DNA from: Clostridiales bacterium
GTDB taxonomy: Bacteria > Actinomycetota > Coriobacteriia > Anaerosomatales > SLCP01
NCBI GenBank assembly: GCA_018333995.1
Contig: JAGXSG010000008.1
Span: 123,290-187,289 of the forward strand
Direction: 5' to 3'
Length of the DNA: 64,000 nt
Position 1 is the first letter of the stretch; each line of letters begins with the position of its first letter. A program made the position numbers and the translations under genes. Positions 51,031 through 62,081 of the stretch are shown here, in pieces. Below the pieces are notes generated by a model that had not been told where the DNA came from, searched no databases, and was given only the letters and a program-made list of their open reading frames with translations.

Positions 51031-51573
51031 GTGGGCGAGTCTGTGTCAGGAACAGCGGTGGGGGGTGACGCGTTGGTCGCCGGAAGCTGTGTCGCGCCTC
51101 CCGATGGTGGATCGCCGCCTCCCGTCAGCACAGCCAATCACGCCGCGGAGCACGCCGCGGAGCGTGGCCGCGCGCTCTACGAAGACGGTATGTACTGCGC
51201 CGAGGTGGTTCTCACTGTGGCGAACGAGGCGGCAGGTCACCGTCTCCCATCGGAGGTCATGTCGCTCGGAAGCGGTTTTTGGGGCGGTGTCGCCGGCGAC
51301 GGCTCGACGTGTGGCGCTCTGACAGGTGCCATCATGGCGATCGGAATGCTCGGTGGCCGTACGCGTATCGATGGCGCATGGGAGCCGTCGGCAGAAGCTA
51401 TTGCCCAGATGCGTTCCGCGTTTCTGGAGCGTTTCGGATCGATGAGCTGTGCTGGTCTGACCGCTCAATTTGGCGGGATGGAAGGTGCGGACCGCTTCCG
51501 GCACTGCGCATGCCTGACGGGCGAGACCGCGGGGATGGTGGTCCGGCTTACGGGCGACCGCGGTTGGCTGTAG
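51031..51573 (+). CDS. C_GCAxxG_C_C family redox protein
   Basis: 180 residues from the GTG at 51031 (GAGGTG upstream); the GTG at 51025 is also possible. The conserved cysteines of this family are present: Cys in DGMYCAEVV, in GDGSTCGALTGAIMAIG, in SMSCAGLT and in RFRHCACLTGE. The family is small, often near redox or electron-transfer genes in anaerobes, and of unproven function. The first 45 or so residues are low-complexity and may be a poorly conserved leader. It is followed 60 bases later by tilS. Confidence 0.82.
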   Translation: MGESVSGTAVGGDALVAGSCVAPPDGGSPPPVSTANHAAEHAAERGRALYEDGMYCAEVVLTVANEAAGHRLPSEVMSLGSGFWGGVAGDGSTCGALTGAIMAIGMLGGRTRIDGAWEPSAEAIAQMRSAFLERFGSMSCAGLTAQFGGMEGADRFRHCACLTGETAGMVVRLTGDRGWL

Positions 51574-51633
51574 GCATGCGAGTTCACCATCCGCTCTGTG
51601 CGGATGGTGCTTGTCAGAGGTACCCTTACCGGC

Positions 51634-53073
51634 ATGGACAGGCTCACAGACATCGCGCACGCGACCGCCGTGCGCCACTCGATGTTCCCGGCTGGCTTTC
51701 CGGTCGTGGTGATGGTGTCGGGCGGTGCCGACTCGGTAGCCCTGCTCCACCTCCTTGCCGCGGGTCATCTCGGAGATCGCCCCGATCTCACTGCCGTACA
51801 CGTCAATCACTTGTTGCGGGGTGACGATGCCAAAAGCGACGAGGCGTTCGTGAACACCGAGTGCGCCCGGCTCGGCGTGGAGTGCCGGATCGAACGCGTT
51901 GACGTCGCCGCATACGCGCGCCGCCACGGCGGCAACATCGAGGACGCGGGACGCGAGGTGCGCTATCGCGTCGCGAGCAAGGAGGCCGAAAGCCTTGCTG
52001 CGCGCACTGGCGCGCCCCCGGCGGCTGTCCGAGTCGCGGTCGCGCACACGCTCGACGACCGTATCGAGACCCTCTGTATGCGCTTGCTCACCGGTGCCGG
52101 GGCAGGGGGTCTCGCCGCTATCCGTCACGTCAGGGGCCGTGTCGTAAGGCCACTCCTCGATTGCCCGCGCCCTCTTGTTCGCGAGTGGCTCACCTTACAA
52201 GGGTTTGCGTGGCGCGAGGATCCGACCAACGCAGACACCACCCGCTTGCGTGCGCACATCCGTCACGAGTTGCTGCCGGTCCTTGAGCGTATAGCCCCGG
52301 CGTTTCGGACGACGCTCGCGCGCTCGATGACCATTCTTGCCGAGGAAGACGAGATGCTCTCATCGATGGCTGCTGAGCTTGTCAAGGATTTCTCGGTGGA
52401 CAGTGGATTTCCGGATGAGATCGCGCTCGATCGGGCGATGATGCGGACGCTTCCGATGCCGATGAGACGGAGAGTGGTGCGTTACGTGGTCGCGGAGGCC
52501 TTCCCGCACGCGTCGCGGCTCGACTCAGAGCATGTGGAGGCGATCGTGTCAGGTCTGGACAGCGAGTCCTTCGCGCGCGATCTTCCCTACGGTCTGCGAG
52601 CGTATTCCGAGTACGGTAGAATGATTGTCACGCGACAGGGGGATCGTTCCCTGGCCGTGGCACCTTGTTTGCTCCCCATACCTGGCACGGTCGATCTTGG
52701 TCTCGCGGGCACGTTGCATGCGGAGCCCGCCGCTTCTACAGCGGAAGTTTCGGGGCCCGATGAGGCAGTCGTCGACGTTGGCGAGGCTATGATGCTTGCG
52801 GTAGGCGCCGCTCAGCCTGGCGACCGGATGCGTCCGCTCGGTATGGTGGGGACCCGGAAGCTTTCCGACATGCTGATCGACGCGAAGGTTCCCAGACGCG
52901 AGCGGTCGCTTGTGCCGGTTGTCCGTGACGGCGATCGCATCGTGTGGGTGGCTGGCGTGAGGATGAGCGAAGAGTGCAAGGTGGGTCCGCATACACGCCG
53001 AGCCGTGCGGCTCACGTGGGAGCGGCGGGTACACAGTGGGGCTTGGCCGCCCACAACCGAGTGCGGCGAGTGA
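51634..53073 (+). CDS. tilS: tRNA(Ile)-lysidine synthase
   Basis: 479 residues from the ATG at 51634. The PP-loop ATPase motif SGGADSVALL is at about residues 28-37, followed by VHVNHLLRGDDAKSDEAFV, typical of TilS. The C-terminal domain (RMRPLGMVGTRKLSDMLID) binds the tRNA acceptor region. It changes C34 of tRNA-Ile(CAU) to lysidine so that it reads AUA codons, an essential function. It starts the conserved tilS-hpt-ftsH cluster. Confidence 0.93.
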   Translation: MDRLTDIAHATAVRHSMFPAGFPVVVMVSGGADSVALLHLLAAGHLGDRPDLTAVHVNHLLRGDDAKSDEAFVNTECARLGVECRIERVDVAAYARRHGGNIEDAGREVRYRVASKEAESLAARTGAPPAAVRVAVAHTLDDRIETLCMRLLTGAGAGGLAAIRHVRGRVVRPLLDCPRPLVREWLTLQGFAWREDPTNADTTRLRAHIRHELLPVLERIAPAFRTTLARSMTILAEEDEMLSSMAAELVKDFSVDSGFPDEIALDRAMMRTLPMPMRRRVVRYVVAEAFPHASRLDSEHVEAIVSGLDSESFARDLPYGLRAYSEYGRMIVTRQGDRSLAVAPCLLPIPGTVDLGLAGTLHAEPAASTAEVSGPDEAVVDVGEAMMLAVGAAQPGDRMRPLGMVGTRKLSDMLIDAKVPRRERSLVPVVRDGDRIVWVAGVRMSEECKVGPHTRRAVRLTWERRVHSGAWPPTTECGE

Positions 53074-53091
53074 TTCGACGGGAGATATTTG

Positions 53092-53631
53092 ATGCACCCC
53101 GATCTCGACCATATCGTGCTCACCGAAGAGCAGATTCAACGGCGCGTAGCCGAGCTGGGTGAGCGGATCAGTGTCGACTACGGCGATGAGGCGGTGCTGC
53201 TCATCGCGGTGTTGCGCGGAGCGACGCTATTCATAGCGGACTTGGCGCGGCGTATCACTTCGCCCGTTGAGATCGACTTCATGGCGGTTTCGAGTTACGG
53301 CTCTTCCATCCAGTCATCGGGCGTCGTTCGAATCATCAAGGATCTTGAGGAACTTATCGAGGGCAGGCATGTGATCCTCGTCGAGGATATTCTTGATACC
53401 GGTCTCACGCTCAAGTATCTGCTGAGAAACCTCGCGTCCCGTAAGCCGGCGTCACTCGAAGTGGTCGCGCTATTGAGCAAGCACGGTAAGCAGAGGGTAC
53501 CTATCACCTGTAAGTACGTTGGATTCGAGGTGCCCGACGAGTTCGTCGTAGGATATGGCCTCGACTACGCGGAGCGCTATCGCAACCTGCCCTACATCGG
53601 CGTGCTCAGAGCGGATATCTACAGCGAGTAG
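53092..53631 (+). CDS. hpt: Hypoxanthine phosphoribosyltransferase
   Basis: 179 residues from the ATG at 53092. The PRPP-binding motif is VEDILDTGLTL (about residues 101-111). The flexible-loop region FMAVSSYGSSIQSSGVVRI and the purine-site end YRNLPYIGVL are standard. It salvages hypoxanthine and guanine to nucleotides. It lies in the usual order between tilS and ftsH. Confidence 0.95.
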   Translation: MHPDLDHIVLTEEQIQRRVAELGERISVDYGDEAVLLIAVLRGATLFIADLARRITSPVEIDFMAVSSYGSSIQSSGVVRIIKDLEELIEGRHVILVEDILDTGLTLKYLLRNLASRKPASLEVVALLSKHGKQRVPITCKYVGFEVPDEFVVGYGLDYAERYRNLPYIGVLRADIYSE

Positions 53632-53668
53632 CCCTGTGGCTGCGCGCACCGGAGGAGAATGAGGACTG

Positions 53669-55678
<2,010 letters not shown>

Positions 55679-55722
55679 CGGGCAGGTTCTGAACTCGGAG
55701 TTGGCCACGAAGGGGGGAGTGC

Positions 55723-56928
55723 ATGGGCGAAGACGGAACGCGCGGCGCGCTCTCCAACGCGGTCCGTCCTCTCGCGGCGCGCGTTCGGGGCCTGATTGAG
55801 GCTCTGCCGTTCTGTCCGGAACGGCGAGTGCGCAATAACCAGCTGCTCGAAGCCTTAAACGACGTCGCCTCCGCGGTTTCTTCGCGGTTGTCGGTGGAAG
55901 ACATTCTCGACACGGTGGTCGATCGCGCGAAGCTACTCTCGGGTACCGATAAGACAGCGATCGTGCTCGCTGCCGAGCGTGAGGGATCGCTCGACTACGA
56001 AACTCTCACTGTGCGGGGCCGTCGAGACACCCATCCCGAGGAGTGGTGGATTGAGCGTGTCCGGCAGGTTGCTCCGGTCGTGCTGGCCGAGGGCAACCCC
56101 CGTCTCGAGCCGATCCACGAACATAACGGATGGTTGCTGTGCTTGCCGCTTAGGATTCGCGAACAAGGGATCGGGCTGCTGTGCGCGATCAACGACGTGA
56201 ACTCGCCGTTTGTTGATCATCAAATCGAGTCATTGCGCATCGTCGCGTCGTTCGCTGCCGCTGCTGTCGAGAACGCTCGCTTGTCCGAGGAGCACCGCAA
56301 CGTGTTGCTTGCCTCAGAGCGCGACCGAATCGCGCGAGAGATGCACGACGGGATATCGCAGTCGCTGTTTTCCATCTCTCTTGGCCTCGAGGTTTGTCGC
56401 AAGCAGGTGCTGCGGGATCCCAAGGTCGTTGCGGCGCGACTCGAGGAGTTGCAGGACGAGCTGACGGTCAGCATGGCGGAGCTGCGCCGCGTCATCTACG
56501 ATCTGCGTCCCGCGAAACTTGCGGAGCTTGGCCTCGCCGCTTCCATCGAGCAGTGGATCAAGGAGGCGACGGCTGGGCGTCCGCTCACAGGAAGTCTCGT
56601 CGTCCGGGGTGACTCGCGTCTCGTTTCCGGCGCCACCGAAGCGTGTCTCTACCGGGTGGCGAAGGAGGCGATCAGCAACGTCGTGCGGCACTCGGGCGCG
56701 TCCTCGTTCGAAGCCCTACTCGATTACCACGCTCACTCGGTCATCCTCCTCGTTGCCGACAATGGCAACGGCTTTGATCTCAAGGAGGCGCGCGCCGCAG
56801 CCGCCCACCGGCGCGGATCGCTTGGCCTATACAGCATCGGGTACCGGGTGCGCGCAGAGGGAGGGACCGTGCGAGTCCGGAGCGTCCCGGGGGAAGGTAC
56901 ACAGGTGAGGGTCGAGATTCCGTTGTGA
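55723..56928 (+). CDS. GAF-domain sensor histidine kinase (NarL-type, HisKA_3)
   Basis: 401 residues, no membrane helix, so probably cytoplasmic. A GAF domain covers about residues 35-195. The dimerisation/phosphotransfer segment ERDRIAREMHDGISQSLFSI places the phosphoacceptor at His208, the HisKA_3 class. The HATPase domain follows with DNGNGFDLKEA and a G-rich RGSLGLYSIGYRVRAEGG. The next gene is the cognate LuxR-type response regulator. The ligand of the GAF domain is not evident. Confidence 0.92.
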   Translation: MGEDGTRGALSNAVRPLAARVRGLIEALPFCPERRVRNNQLLEALNDVASAVSSRLSVEDILDTVVDRAKLLSGTDKTAIVLAAEREGSLDYETLTVRGRRDTHPEEWWIERVRQVAPVVLAEGNPRLEPIHEHNGWLLCLPLRIREQGIGLLCAINDVNSPFVDHQIESLRIVASFAAAAVENARLSEEHRNVLLASERDRIAREMHDGISQSLFSISLGLEVCRKQVLRDPKVVAARLEELQDELTVSMAELRRVIYDLRPAKLAELGLAASIEQWIKEATAGRPLTGSLVVRGDSRLVSGATEACLYRVAKEAISNVVRHSGASSFEALLDYHAHSVILLVADNGNGFDLKEARAAAAHRRGSLGLYSIGYRVRAEGGTVRVRSVPGEGTQVRVEIPL

Positions 56929-56941
56929 AGTGAGGGTCGCC

Positions 56942-57610
56942 GTGGGCGAGTTGCGTGTGTTCATAGCTGACGACCACGAGCTTGTCCGCTACGCGCTCAG
57001 GGGACTGCTCGAGGGAGAGCCCGGCATAGTGGTGTGCGGGGAGGCGGCGACCGGCGACGAGGTGATCGATGGCGTGTGCGACGCCGCCCCAGACGTCTTG
57101 TTACTCGATCTGCGCATGCCCGGACCGGGAGGGGTCGAGGTCTGCAGGGCCGTCAAGGATCTGTGCCCAGGCGTTCACGTGCTCGTGCTTACAAGTTTTG
57201 ACGACGAAGACGAGCTGTTTGGCGTCTTGAGGGCAGGCGCGTCTGGATACCTGCTCAAGGACTCTCCGCCATCGCACGTCGCGCAAGCCGTCAGATCCGT
57301 GGCTGACGACCAAGTAGTGCTTGACTCGTCGATCGCGGGAAGGGTCATCTCCGGAACGCCGCCGCGAAGCGCCGTCGACGAATCGGCGGCTGCGGCAATT
57401 CGTGAGATGCTCTCACAGCGCGAGCTCGAAGTCTTGGCGTTAATGGCGAGGGGGATGAGCAACAAGGAGATCGGACGAGCGCTGTGGATCGGGGAGACGA
57501 CCGTCAAGACGCACGTCAGTCACATCCTGCGCAAACTCGACAGGGCCGACCGCACCCAGGCGGTGCTCGCGGCCGTCCGCCTCGGCATCGTGTCCATGAG
57601 CGCGGAGTGA
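56942..57610 (+). CDS. NarL/LuxR-family response regulator
   Basis: 222 residues from the GTG at 56942 (GAGGG upstream). The receiver has DDHELVR at the N-terminus, phosphoacceptor Asp56 in LLLDLRMPG, and the conserved Thr/Ser and Lys sites in VLVLTSFDDED and YLLKDSPP. The C-terminal LuxR helix-turn-helix is LSQRELEVLALMARGMSNKE. It is co-transcribed with the kinase upstream and may control the adjacent pilus operon, which is inference from position only. Confidence 0.93.
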   Translation: MGELRVFIADDHELVRYALRGLLEGEPGIVVCGEAATGDEVIDGVCDAAPDVLLLDLRMPGPGGVEVCRAVKDLCPGVHVLVLTSFDDEDELFGVLRAGASGYLLKDSPPSHVAQAVRSVADDQVVLDSSIAGRVISGTPPRSAVDESAAAAIREMLSQRELEVLALMARGMSNKEIGRALWIGETTVKTHVSHILRKLDRADRTQAVLAAVRLGIVSMSAE

Positions 57611-57727
57611 GCCCGGCGGGAGCACGCGTACCCTAAAATCCAGCGGGTCGCGCTCATCCATCAGTATGAGGCGCGTTCGTACTCGACGACGGGGCAAGCA
57701 TACCGGCGGACGATGACCTCCCTTCCT

Positions 57728-57809
57728 GCGGCTGGGCATGATGACGGTGAGGTCTGACTCAGCCGCCGCGTCCCAGAGCCTCTCGCTACGAATCGGAGGG
57801 ACGCGGCGG
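57728..57809 (+). promoter_or_regulatory. Mutually exclusive hairpins in the flp leader
   Basis: CAGCCGC (57760-57766) can pair with GCGGCTG (57728-57734). Overlapping it, CCGCCGCGTCCC (57763-57774) pairs perfectly with GGGACGCGGCGG (57798-57809). The two structures cannot form together. The second ends 42 bases before the flp ATG. This looks like a post-transcriptional control element but matches no riboswitch class I know. Confidence 0.4.
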
Positions 57810-57851
57810 ACTCCGGAGCCGCGTGGCGGTTCCAGGGGGGAGGTGTGTGAG

Positions 57852-58025
57852 ATGTTGAAGTTGTATGTCAAGGCTCGCACCTGGATGGACAGGGACGAGG
57901 GAGCGACCGCCGTCGAGTACGGGATCATGGTGGCGGCCATCGCGGCGGTGATCGTGGCTGTCGTGTTCCTGATCGGCGAGGAGATACTCGTCGCGTTCGA
58001 AACCGTCCTCGACGAGCTGCAGTAG
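57852..58025 (+). CDS. flp: Flp-type pilin
   Basis: 57 residues from the ATG at 57852. The short basic leader is followed by DEGATAVEYGIMVAAIAAVI, the Flp signature, with the prepilin peptidase cut expected after the glycine in EGATAVEYG. The hydrophobic helix forms the pilus core. It heads the Tad operon for a type IVc adhesion pilus. A hairpin after the gene (58043-58085) separates it from tadE. Confidence 0.93.
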   Translation: MLKLYVKARTWMDRDEGATAVEYGIMVAAIAAVIVAVVFLIGEEILVAFETVLDELQ

Positions 58026-58042
58026 TGATGTGAGTTCCGAAC

Positions 58043-58085
58043 GCGACCAGGGATCCTGCGCTTGCGTCGCGGGGTCCCTTGTCGC
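58043..58085 (+). terminator. Hairpin between flp and tadE
   Basis: Arms 58043-58056 (GCGACCAGGGATCC) and 58072-58085 (GGGTCCCTTGTCGC) pair with two mismatches around a 15-base loop. No T-run follows. It may act as a partial terminator or a 3' stabiliser that keeps pilin mRNA in excess of downstream genes. Confidence 0.45.
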
Positions 58086-58136
58086 GTCAGATGCTCACTC
58101 AAGTCCCGTCGGCACCGATGCGGGGAGGGGAGACAG

Positions 58137-58580
58137 ATGATGCGCGCACGAATCGAGCCGGGCGCTCCGCGTGACGGCGGCGCGGCCGCCGTGGAGTTTG
58201 CGATCGTCGCGTTTGTGCTCGTCCTCCTGCTGTTCGGAATCATCCAGTTCGGCCATCTGTTCTTCCAGTGGCTTGAGGTCACTCACGCCGCGCGGGAGGG
58301 AGCGCGCTGGGCGGCGCTCGGCAACCCGACTGGGAGCGTGGTTACACCCGGTACCACGAAATTCAAGGTGCGAGAGGCCGCTCCGGGCCTGAATCCCCCA
58401 CTCTCTGACCCCCAGATCCAGGTGAGCCCGTCGAATCCGGCGGGCAGCGCTGGGCAACCAGTCCGCGTGACCGTCAGGTATCCCACCCCCCTGTTCGCAC
58501 CGCTGATGCAAAACCTCTTCGGTGTGGGGGGCGCTACGACGTTCGAGCTGCAGAGCTCGGCGGTTCAAAGAATCGAGTGA
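58137..58580 (+). CDS. tadE: TadE-like pseudopilin
   Basis: 147 residues from the ATG at 58137 (GGGAGGGGAG upstream). The N-terminus GGAAAVEFAIVAFVLVLLLF is the TadE signature: a prepilin-like site followed by one membrane helix. The EGARWAALG segment after the helix is also typical. TadE is a minor pilin of the Flp pilus. Its stop overlaps or nearly overlaps the next gene. Confidence 0.9.
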   Translation: MMRARIEPGAPRDGGAAAVEFAIVAFVLVLLLFGIIQFGHLFFQWLEVTHAAREGARWAALGNPTGSVVTPGTTKFKVREAAPGLNPPLSDPQIQVSPSNPAGSAGQPVRVTVRYPTPLFAPLMQNLFGVGGATTFELQSSAVQRIE

Positions 58581-58585
58581 GTGCC

Positions 58586-60121
58586 ATGAACTCGCATAAG
58601 ACACGTCTTAGAGACGAGCACGGAGCGGTCGCGGTGACCGTGGCGATCCTCATGATCGTCTTTCTTGGCATGGCCGCGCTCGTCGTCGACATGGGTTACC
58701 TGTACACGGTCAAACGTCAGCTTCAGGCGGCCGCCGATGCCGCCGCTCTCGCGGGCGTACGTGAACTTGCGGCTGGTGCCGGCGTGCCGACTGTGCTCGC
58801 GATGGCGGAAGAGTACGCGAGCAGGAATGCGGCGGCACCCGCGGGTGAGCTTGCGATGGTCGACGGCGAGCCGCTCACTGAAGTGGGCGCGGATTTTGTG
58901 CGCGTGACCGTGGAACAGCCGTCTCCGCTCTTCTTCGGGCGGATCGTCACTCCCGGCCCGGCGAACATCCAGGCGACAGCCGAGGCGAGAATCGCTTATG
59001 TGACGGGGATGCGGGGGCTCATCCCAGTCGGGTTGCCGATACTCCGCGCGACACGGGTGTATGCGTGGCTTGACGGCGCTCAGGGGCAAGGCGTCTGGCT
59101 CACGAAGGGTACGGACGGACTCTGGTCGGGCAGTCTGCCGGTGCCCGCGCTTGGGGCGGACACGTCGCGGCGGGTGAATCTTGACGTTTACAACGAGCAG
59201 GACTTCAAGCAGGAGTTCCGGAACGTATCGATCGTCCACGCGATCGGAGCCACACGGCCGTACCGGTCGGTGAACGTGAGTCCGGCGATCGTGCGCAACC
59301 ATCCCGGCTCGGTGGAACCGGGTAGCGTCACGGTGAATGTCGCAGGAACCGGTCAGACGACGATACGCCTCGACGGTGTCACCCGTACGGGGACCGGCAC
59401 GTACTCGGTGACGCTGTCCGCTCCGGACACGACCGAGCTTCGGGGCGAGTTCGGTATCGATCTGTGGGTCGGGAACCGCGCACAGGGTCAGCCCGAGCTC
59501 GATGACGCCGCGATCGTGAACTCGGTCCGGTCGACGCATCCGCTCGGCTCGGTGGAGCTGGCCAACCGGTTCTTCACGCCGGGTACCGCTGGCTCGACCA
59601 ACATCACGGTGGGCTTCACCGATTACGCGTTCGGAGAGGTCTACCACATGAAGCTCGAGAGCGACCCCGAGGTGGGCAATTTCAGCGCTGTGACGTTCGA
59701 AGGCGGCGGAGCTTCCGCCTACAGGGACGACCTGCAGAACGGCTACGACGGCATCGTTCGCCTCGGACAAGTCATCGACACCGAGCCAGGTAACATGGCA
59801 GGTCCCACCCGCCAGGGCATCACGGACAGGCTTCGCGCCGGGGTCGACTTCGACACCTGGGTCGCGCAGGGCATGCCGCGCACTTCGTCGCGTCTCGTGT
59901 ACGTCCCGGTGACCGAGCGCATCGAGCCGATTGCGGGCCGAAGCCGCCTGAGGGTGGTCTCGTTTGCGGCGTTTTACCTGGAGCCGCAACAGGGCGGCGC
60001 GGACATCATCGGCCGATTTGTCGAGTACGTTTTGCCCTCTGACGTCTATGACGACACGCCTCCGGATTCAGGGCTGTATCTGGAGACGTTTCGCCTGGTG
60101 ACGCCCCAGACCGAGATGTAG
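58586..60121 (+). CDS. TadG-like pilus assembly protein
   Basis: 511 residues from the ATG at 58586; the GTG at 58577, which overlaps the tadE stop, is an alternative. The N-terminus EHGAVAVTVAILMIVFLGMA followed by AALVVDMGYLYTVKRQLQAA is the Tad/TadG signature (putative Flp pilus-assembly domain). The 400-residue remainder is extracytoplasmic and beta-rich, longer than typical TadE proteins. It likely sits at the pilus base or tip. Confidence 0.83.
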   Translation: MNSHKTRLRDEHGAVAVTVAILMIVFLGMAALVVDMGYLYTVKRQLQAAADAAALAGVRELAAGAGVPTVLAMAEEYASRNAAAPAGELAMVDGEPLTEVGADFVRVTVEQPSPLFFGRIVTPGPANIQATAEARIAYVTGMRGLIPVGLPILRATRVYAWLDGAQGQGVWLTKGTDGLWSGSLPVPALGADTSRRVNLDVYNEQDFKQEFRNVSIVHAIGATRPYRSVNVSPAIVRNHPGSVEPGSVTVNVAGTGQTTIRLDGVTRTGTGTYSVTLSAPDTTELRGEFGIDLWVGNRAQGQPELDDAAIVNSVRSTHPLGSVELANRFFTPGTAGSTNITVGFTDYAFGEVYHMKLESDPEVGNFSAVTFEGGGASAYRDDLQNGYDGIVRLGQVIDTEPGNMAGPTRQGITDRLRAGVDFDTWVAQGMPRTSSRLVYVPVTERIEPIAGRSRLRVVSFAAFYLEPQQGGADIIGRFVEYVLPSDVYDDTPPDSGLYLETFRLVTPQTEM

Positions 60122-60138
60122 GAACCGATAGAAGGGAC

Positions 60139-60903
60139 ATGTCCATGCGCTCCCGGCTGCTGATACTCGTCACCGCGATCGTGTTCGGCCTGCTCGCCGC
60201 GGTGTTGACAGGGCGCTACCTCGCCTCTCTCGAGCGCGGGGTGGCCGCCGAGGACGAGCCGATCGAGGTGCTCGTGGCGCAGGAGGCACTGGAGCGTGGC
60301 GCCGCCGCGGACCAACTGATCGCCGACGGTCTCATCGTCCGGGAGAGCATTCCGCGGCGCTACGTGGCCGACGAAGCCGTCTCGTCCGTGGCGGCGATCG
60401 AAGGCAGGGTTCTCGCGGAGAACATCTCGAAGGGTGAGCAGATCACTCAGGTGCGGTTCAAGTTCCCAGCCGAGGCGGGTCTTGCCTACGGCATCCCCGA
60501 GGACCACGTTGCGGTGTCCATCCCCAACGACGCTGTCAAGGGGGTCGCAGGGCTTGTGAAGCCTGGCGACTTTGTCATGGCGGTCGTGACGTTTGATCCC
60601 GGCCCCCAAGGCGAGGCGATAAGCCGCGTCTTCATCCCGAGAGCCCGGGTGCTCGCGGTTGGCGGGGCGATCGGAGCCGAGCCGCCCGCGGCTAGAGAGC
60701 AAGGTGTGCTCGGGGGGCAGACTGAGGAGGCCGGCGAGCCGCAGGCCCCCTCCACCATCACGCTCGCGCTTCCTCCCGCTGATGTCGAGCGGCTCGTTTT
60801 TGCGGAGGAGAAGGGCACTGTCTGGCTCGCGCTCATCGGCTCCGCGGCCACTGAGATACCGGCGACACGGGGCCAGACCCTCCGGTCCGTCCTCGCGGAC
60901 TAG
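60139..60903 (+). CDS. cpaB: Flp pilus assembly protein CpaB/RcpC
   Basis: 254 residues. One membrane helix (about 5-22) is followed by an SAF domain: EVLVAQEALERGAAADQLIA and GRVLAENISKGEQIT. The C-terminal CpaB domain has AVSIPNDAVKGVAGLVKPGD FVMAV. It belongs to the outer-layer assembly part of Tad systems. In organisms without an outer membrane its exact role is unclear. Confidence 0.9.
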   Translation: MSMRSRLLILVTAIVFGLLAAVLTGRYLASLERGVAAEDEPIEVLVAQEALERGAAADQLIADGLIVRESIPRRYVADEAVSSVAAIEGRVLAENISKGEQITQVRFKFPAEAGLAYGIPEDHVAVSIPNDAVKGVAGLVKPGDFVMAVVTFDPGPQGEAISRVFIPRARVLAVGGAIGAEPPAAREQGVLGGQTEEAGEPQAPSTITLALPPADVERLVFAEEKGTVWLALIGSAATEIPATRGQTLRSVLAD

Positions 60904-60911
60904 GGGGCACC

Positions 60912-62081
60912 GTGGGCGCGATCATCATCGTCGACCGGGACCCGGAGTTCTCCTCGAAGCTCGAGAAGCTGCTCTGCCGCGAGCCGGGTCAGAGTGTACT
61001 TGTCGTTCCCGCGCTCGGCAGGATCGCTGATCAGGTCGCGGAGACCGACGCGCTTGTGGTGGTGTTTGGCCCCTCATTGCCGCTCGACGGCGTGATGGAG
61101 GCGGCCGCGCCACTCGCCGCCCGCCAGCCGACGACGGCGTCGGTGCTTGTCGTACCGAAGATCACCACCGAGCTCATGCGACAGGCGATGCGTTCGGGAT
61201 TCAACGACGTCGTGGGTGCGGACGGGACGTTTGGCGAGGTTGCCTCGGCGGTGCTCGACGCCGGCGCTGACGTGCTCAAGCGCCGGGAAGCGTCCGGCTG
61301 GGCGACCGGCGGGCAGGGCTTGCCGGATGGCCGGGGCCACGTCGCCACCGTGTTTAGCACGAAGGGTGGCGTGGGCAAGACCGTCATCGCGAGCAACCTC
61401 GGTGTCGCGCTTGCGGGAAACCTGGGAAAGCGTACGGTCCTGCTCGACCTCGATCTGCGCTTTGGGGACACGGGCATCATGCTTGGGCTGAGACCCGAAC
61501 GCACCATCTACGATGCCGTGCAGGCGTTCGACCGGCTTGACGCTTCGATGATGCGAGGCTACCTCACCCGTCACCCATCCGGTCTCGACGTGCTTCTCGC
61601 GCCGCTGCGCCCCGAAGAAGCTGAGTCCGTGACCGCATCACGGTTGGCGCGCATTATCGGTTTGCTTCGCGAGGACGCTGACGTTGTAGTCATCGACACG
61701 CCGGCGGCGTTCGACGACACGGTGCTCACCGCCATCGACAAGAGCGACGAGGTGTTCGCTGTGGCCACGATGGACGTTGCGAGTATCAAGAACACGCGCA
61801 TCTCACTGCAGAAGCTCCGGCAACTCGGATACGGGGACGGTCTCGTGAAGCTCGTGCTCAACCGCGCTGATAGCAAGGTGTGGCTCGAGCTCTCGGAGGT
61901 CGAACGGGCGGTCGAGGGTGACATTGTCGGCAAGATACCGAGCGACCGGCTCGTGCCGCGCTCGGTAAACAAGGGGACGCCGGTCGTCACCGACGCCCCG
62001 AAGTCGCCGGTCGCCCGCAGTCTCGTCGACCTGGCTCGCTTGATCGTCGCGCACAAGGAGGCGAGAAACAATGTCGCTTAA
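60912..62081 (+). CDS. cpaE: Pilus localisation ATPase CpaE/TadZ
   Basis: 389 residues, GTG start. The N-terminal 120 residues are a degenerate receiver-like domain (IIIVDRDPEFSSKLEKLLCR). The rest is a ParA/MinD-type ATPase with the deviant Walker A FSTKGGVGKTVIASNLG and VVIDTPAAFDD. TadZ proteins place the pilus machinery in the cell. The stop overlaps the cpaF start by 11 bases. Confidence 0.92.
   Translation: MGAIIIVDRDPEFSSKLEKLLCREPGQSVLVVPALGRIADQVAETDALVVVFGPSLPLDGVMEAAAPLAARQPTTASVLVVPKITTELMRQAMRSGFNDVVGADGTFGEVASAVLDAGADVLKRREASGWATGGQGLPDGRGHVATVFSTKGGVGKTVIASNLGVALAGNLGKRTVLLDLDLRFGDTGIMLGLRPERTIYDAVQAFDRLDASMMRGYLTRHPSGLDVLLAPLRPEEAESVTASRLARIIGLLREDADVVVIDTPAAFDDTVLTAIDKSDEVFAVATMDVASIKNTRISLQKLRQLGYGDGLVKLVLNRADSKVWLELSEVERAVEGDIVGKIPSDRLVPRSVNKGTPVVTDAPKSPVARSLVDLARLIVAHKEARNNVA

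Noticed and set aside
57611-57851. c-di-GMP-I riboswitch before flp
   Set aside because: The leader is structured, but the conserved GEMM motifs are absent.
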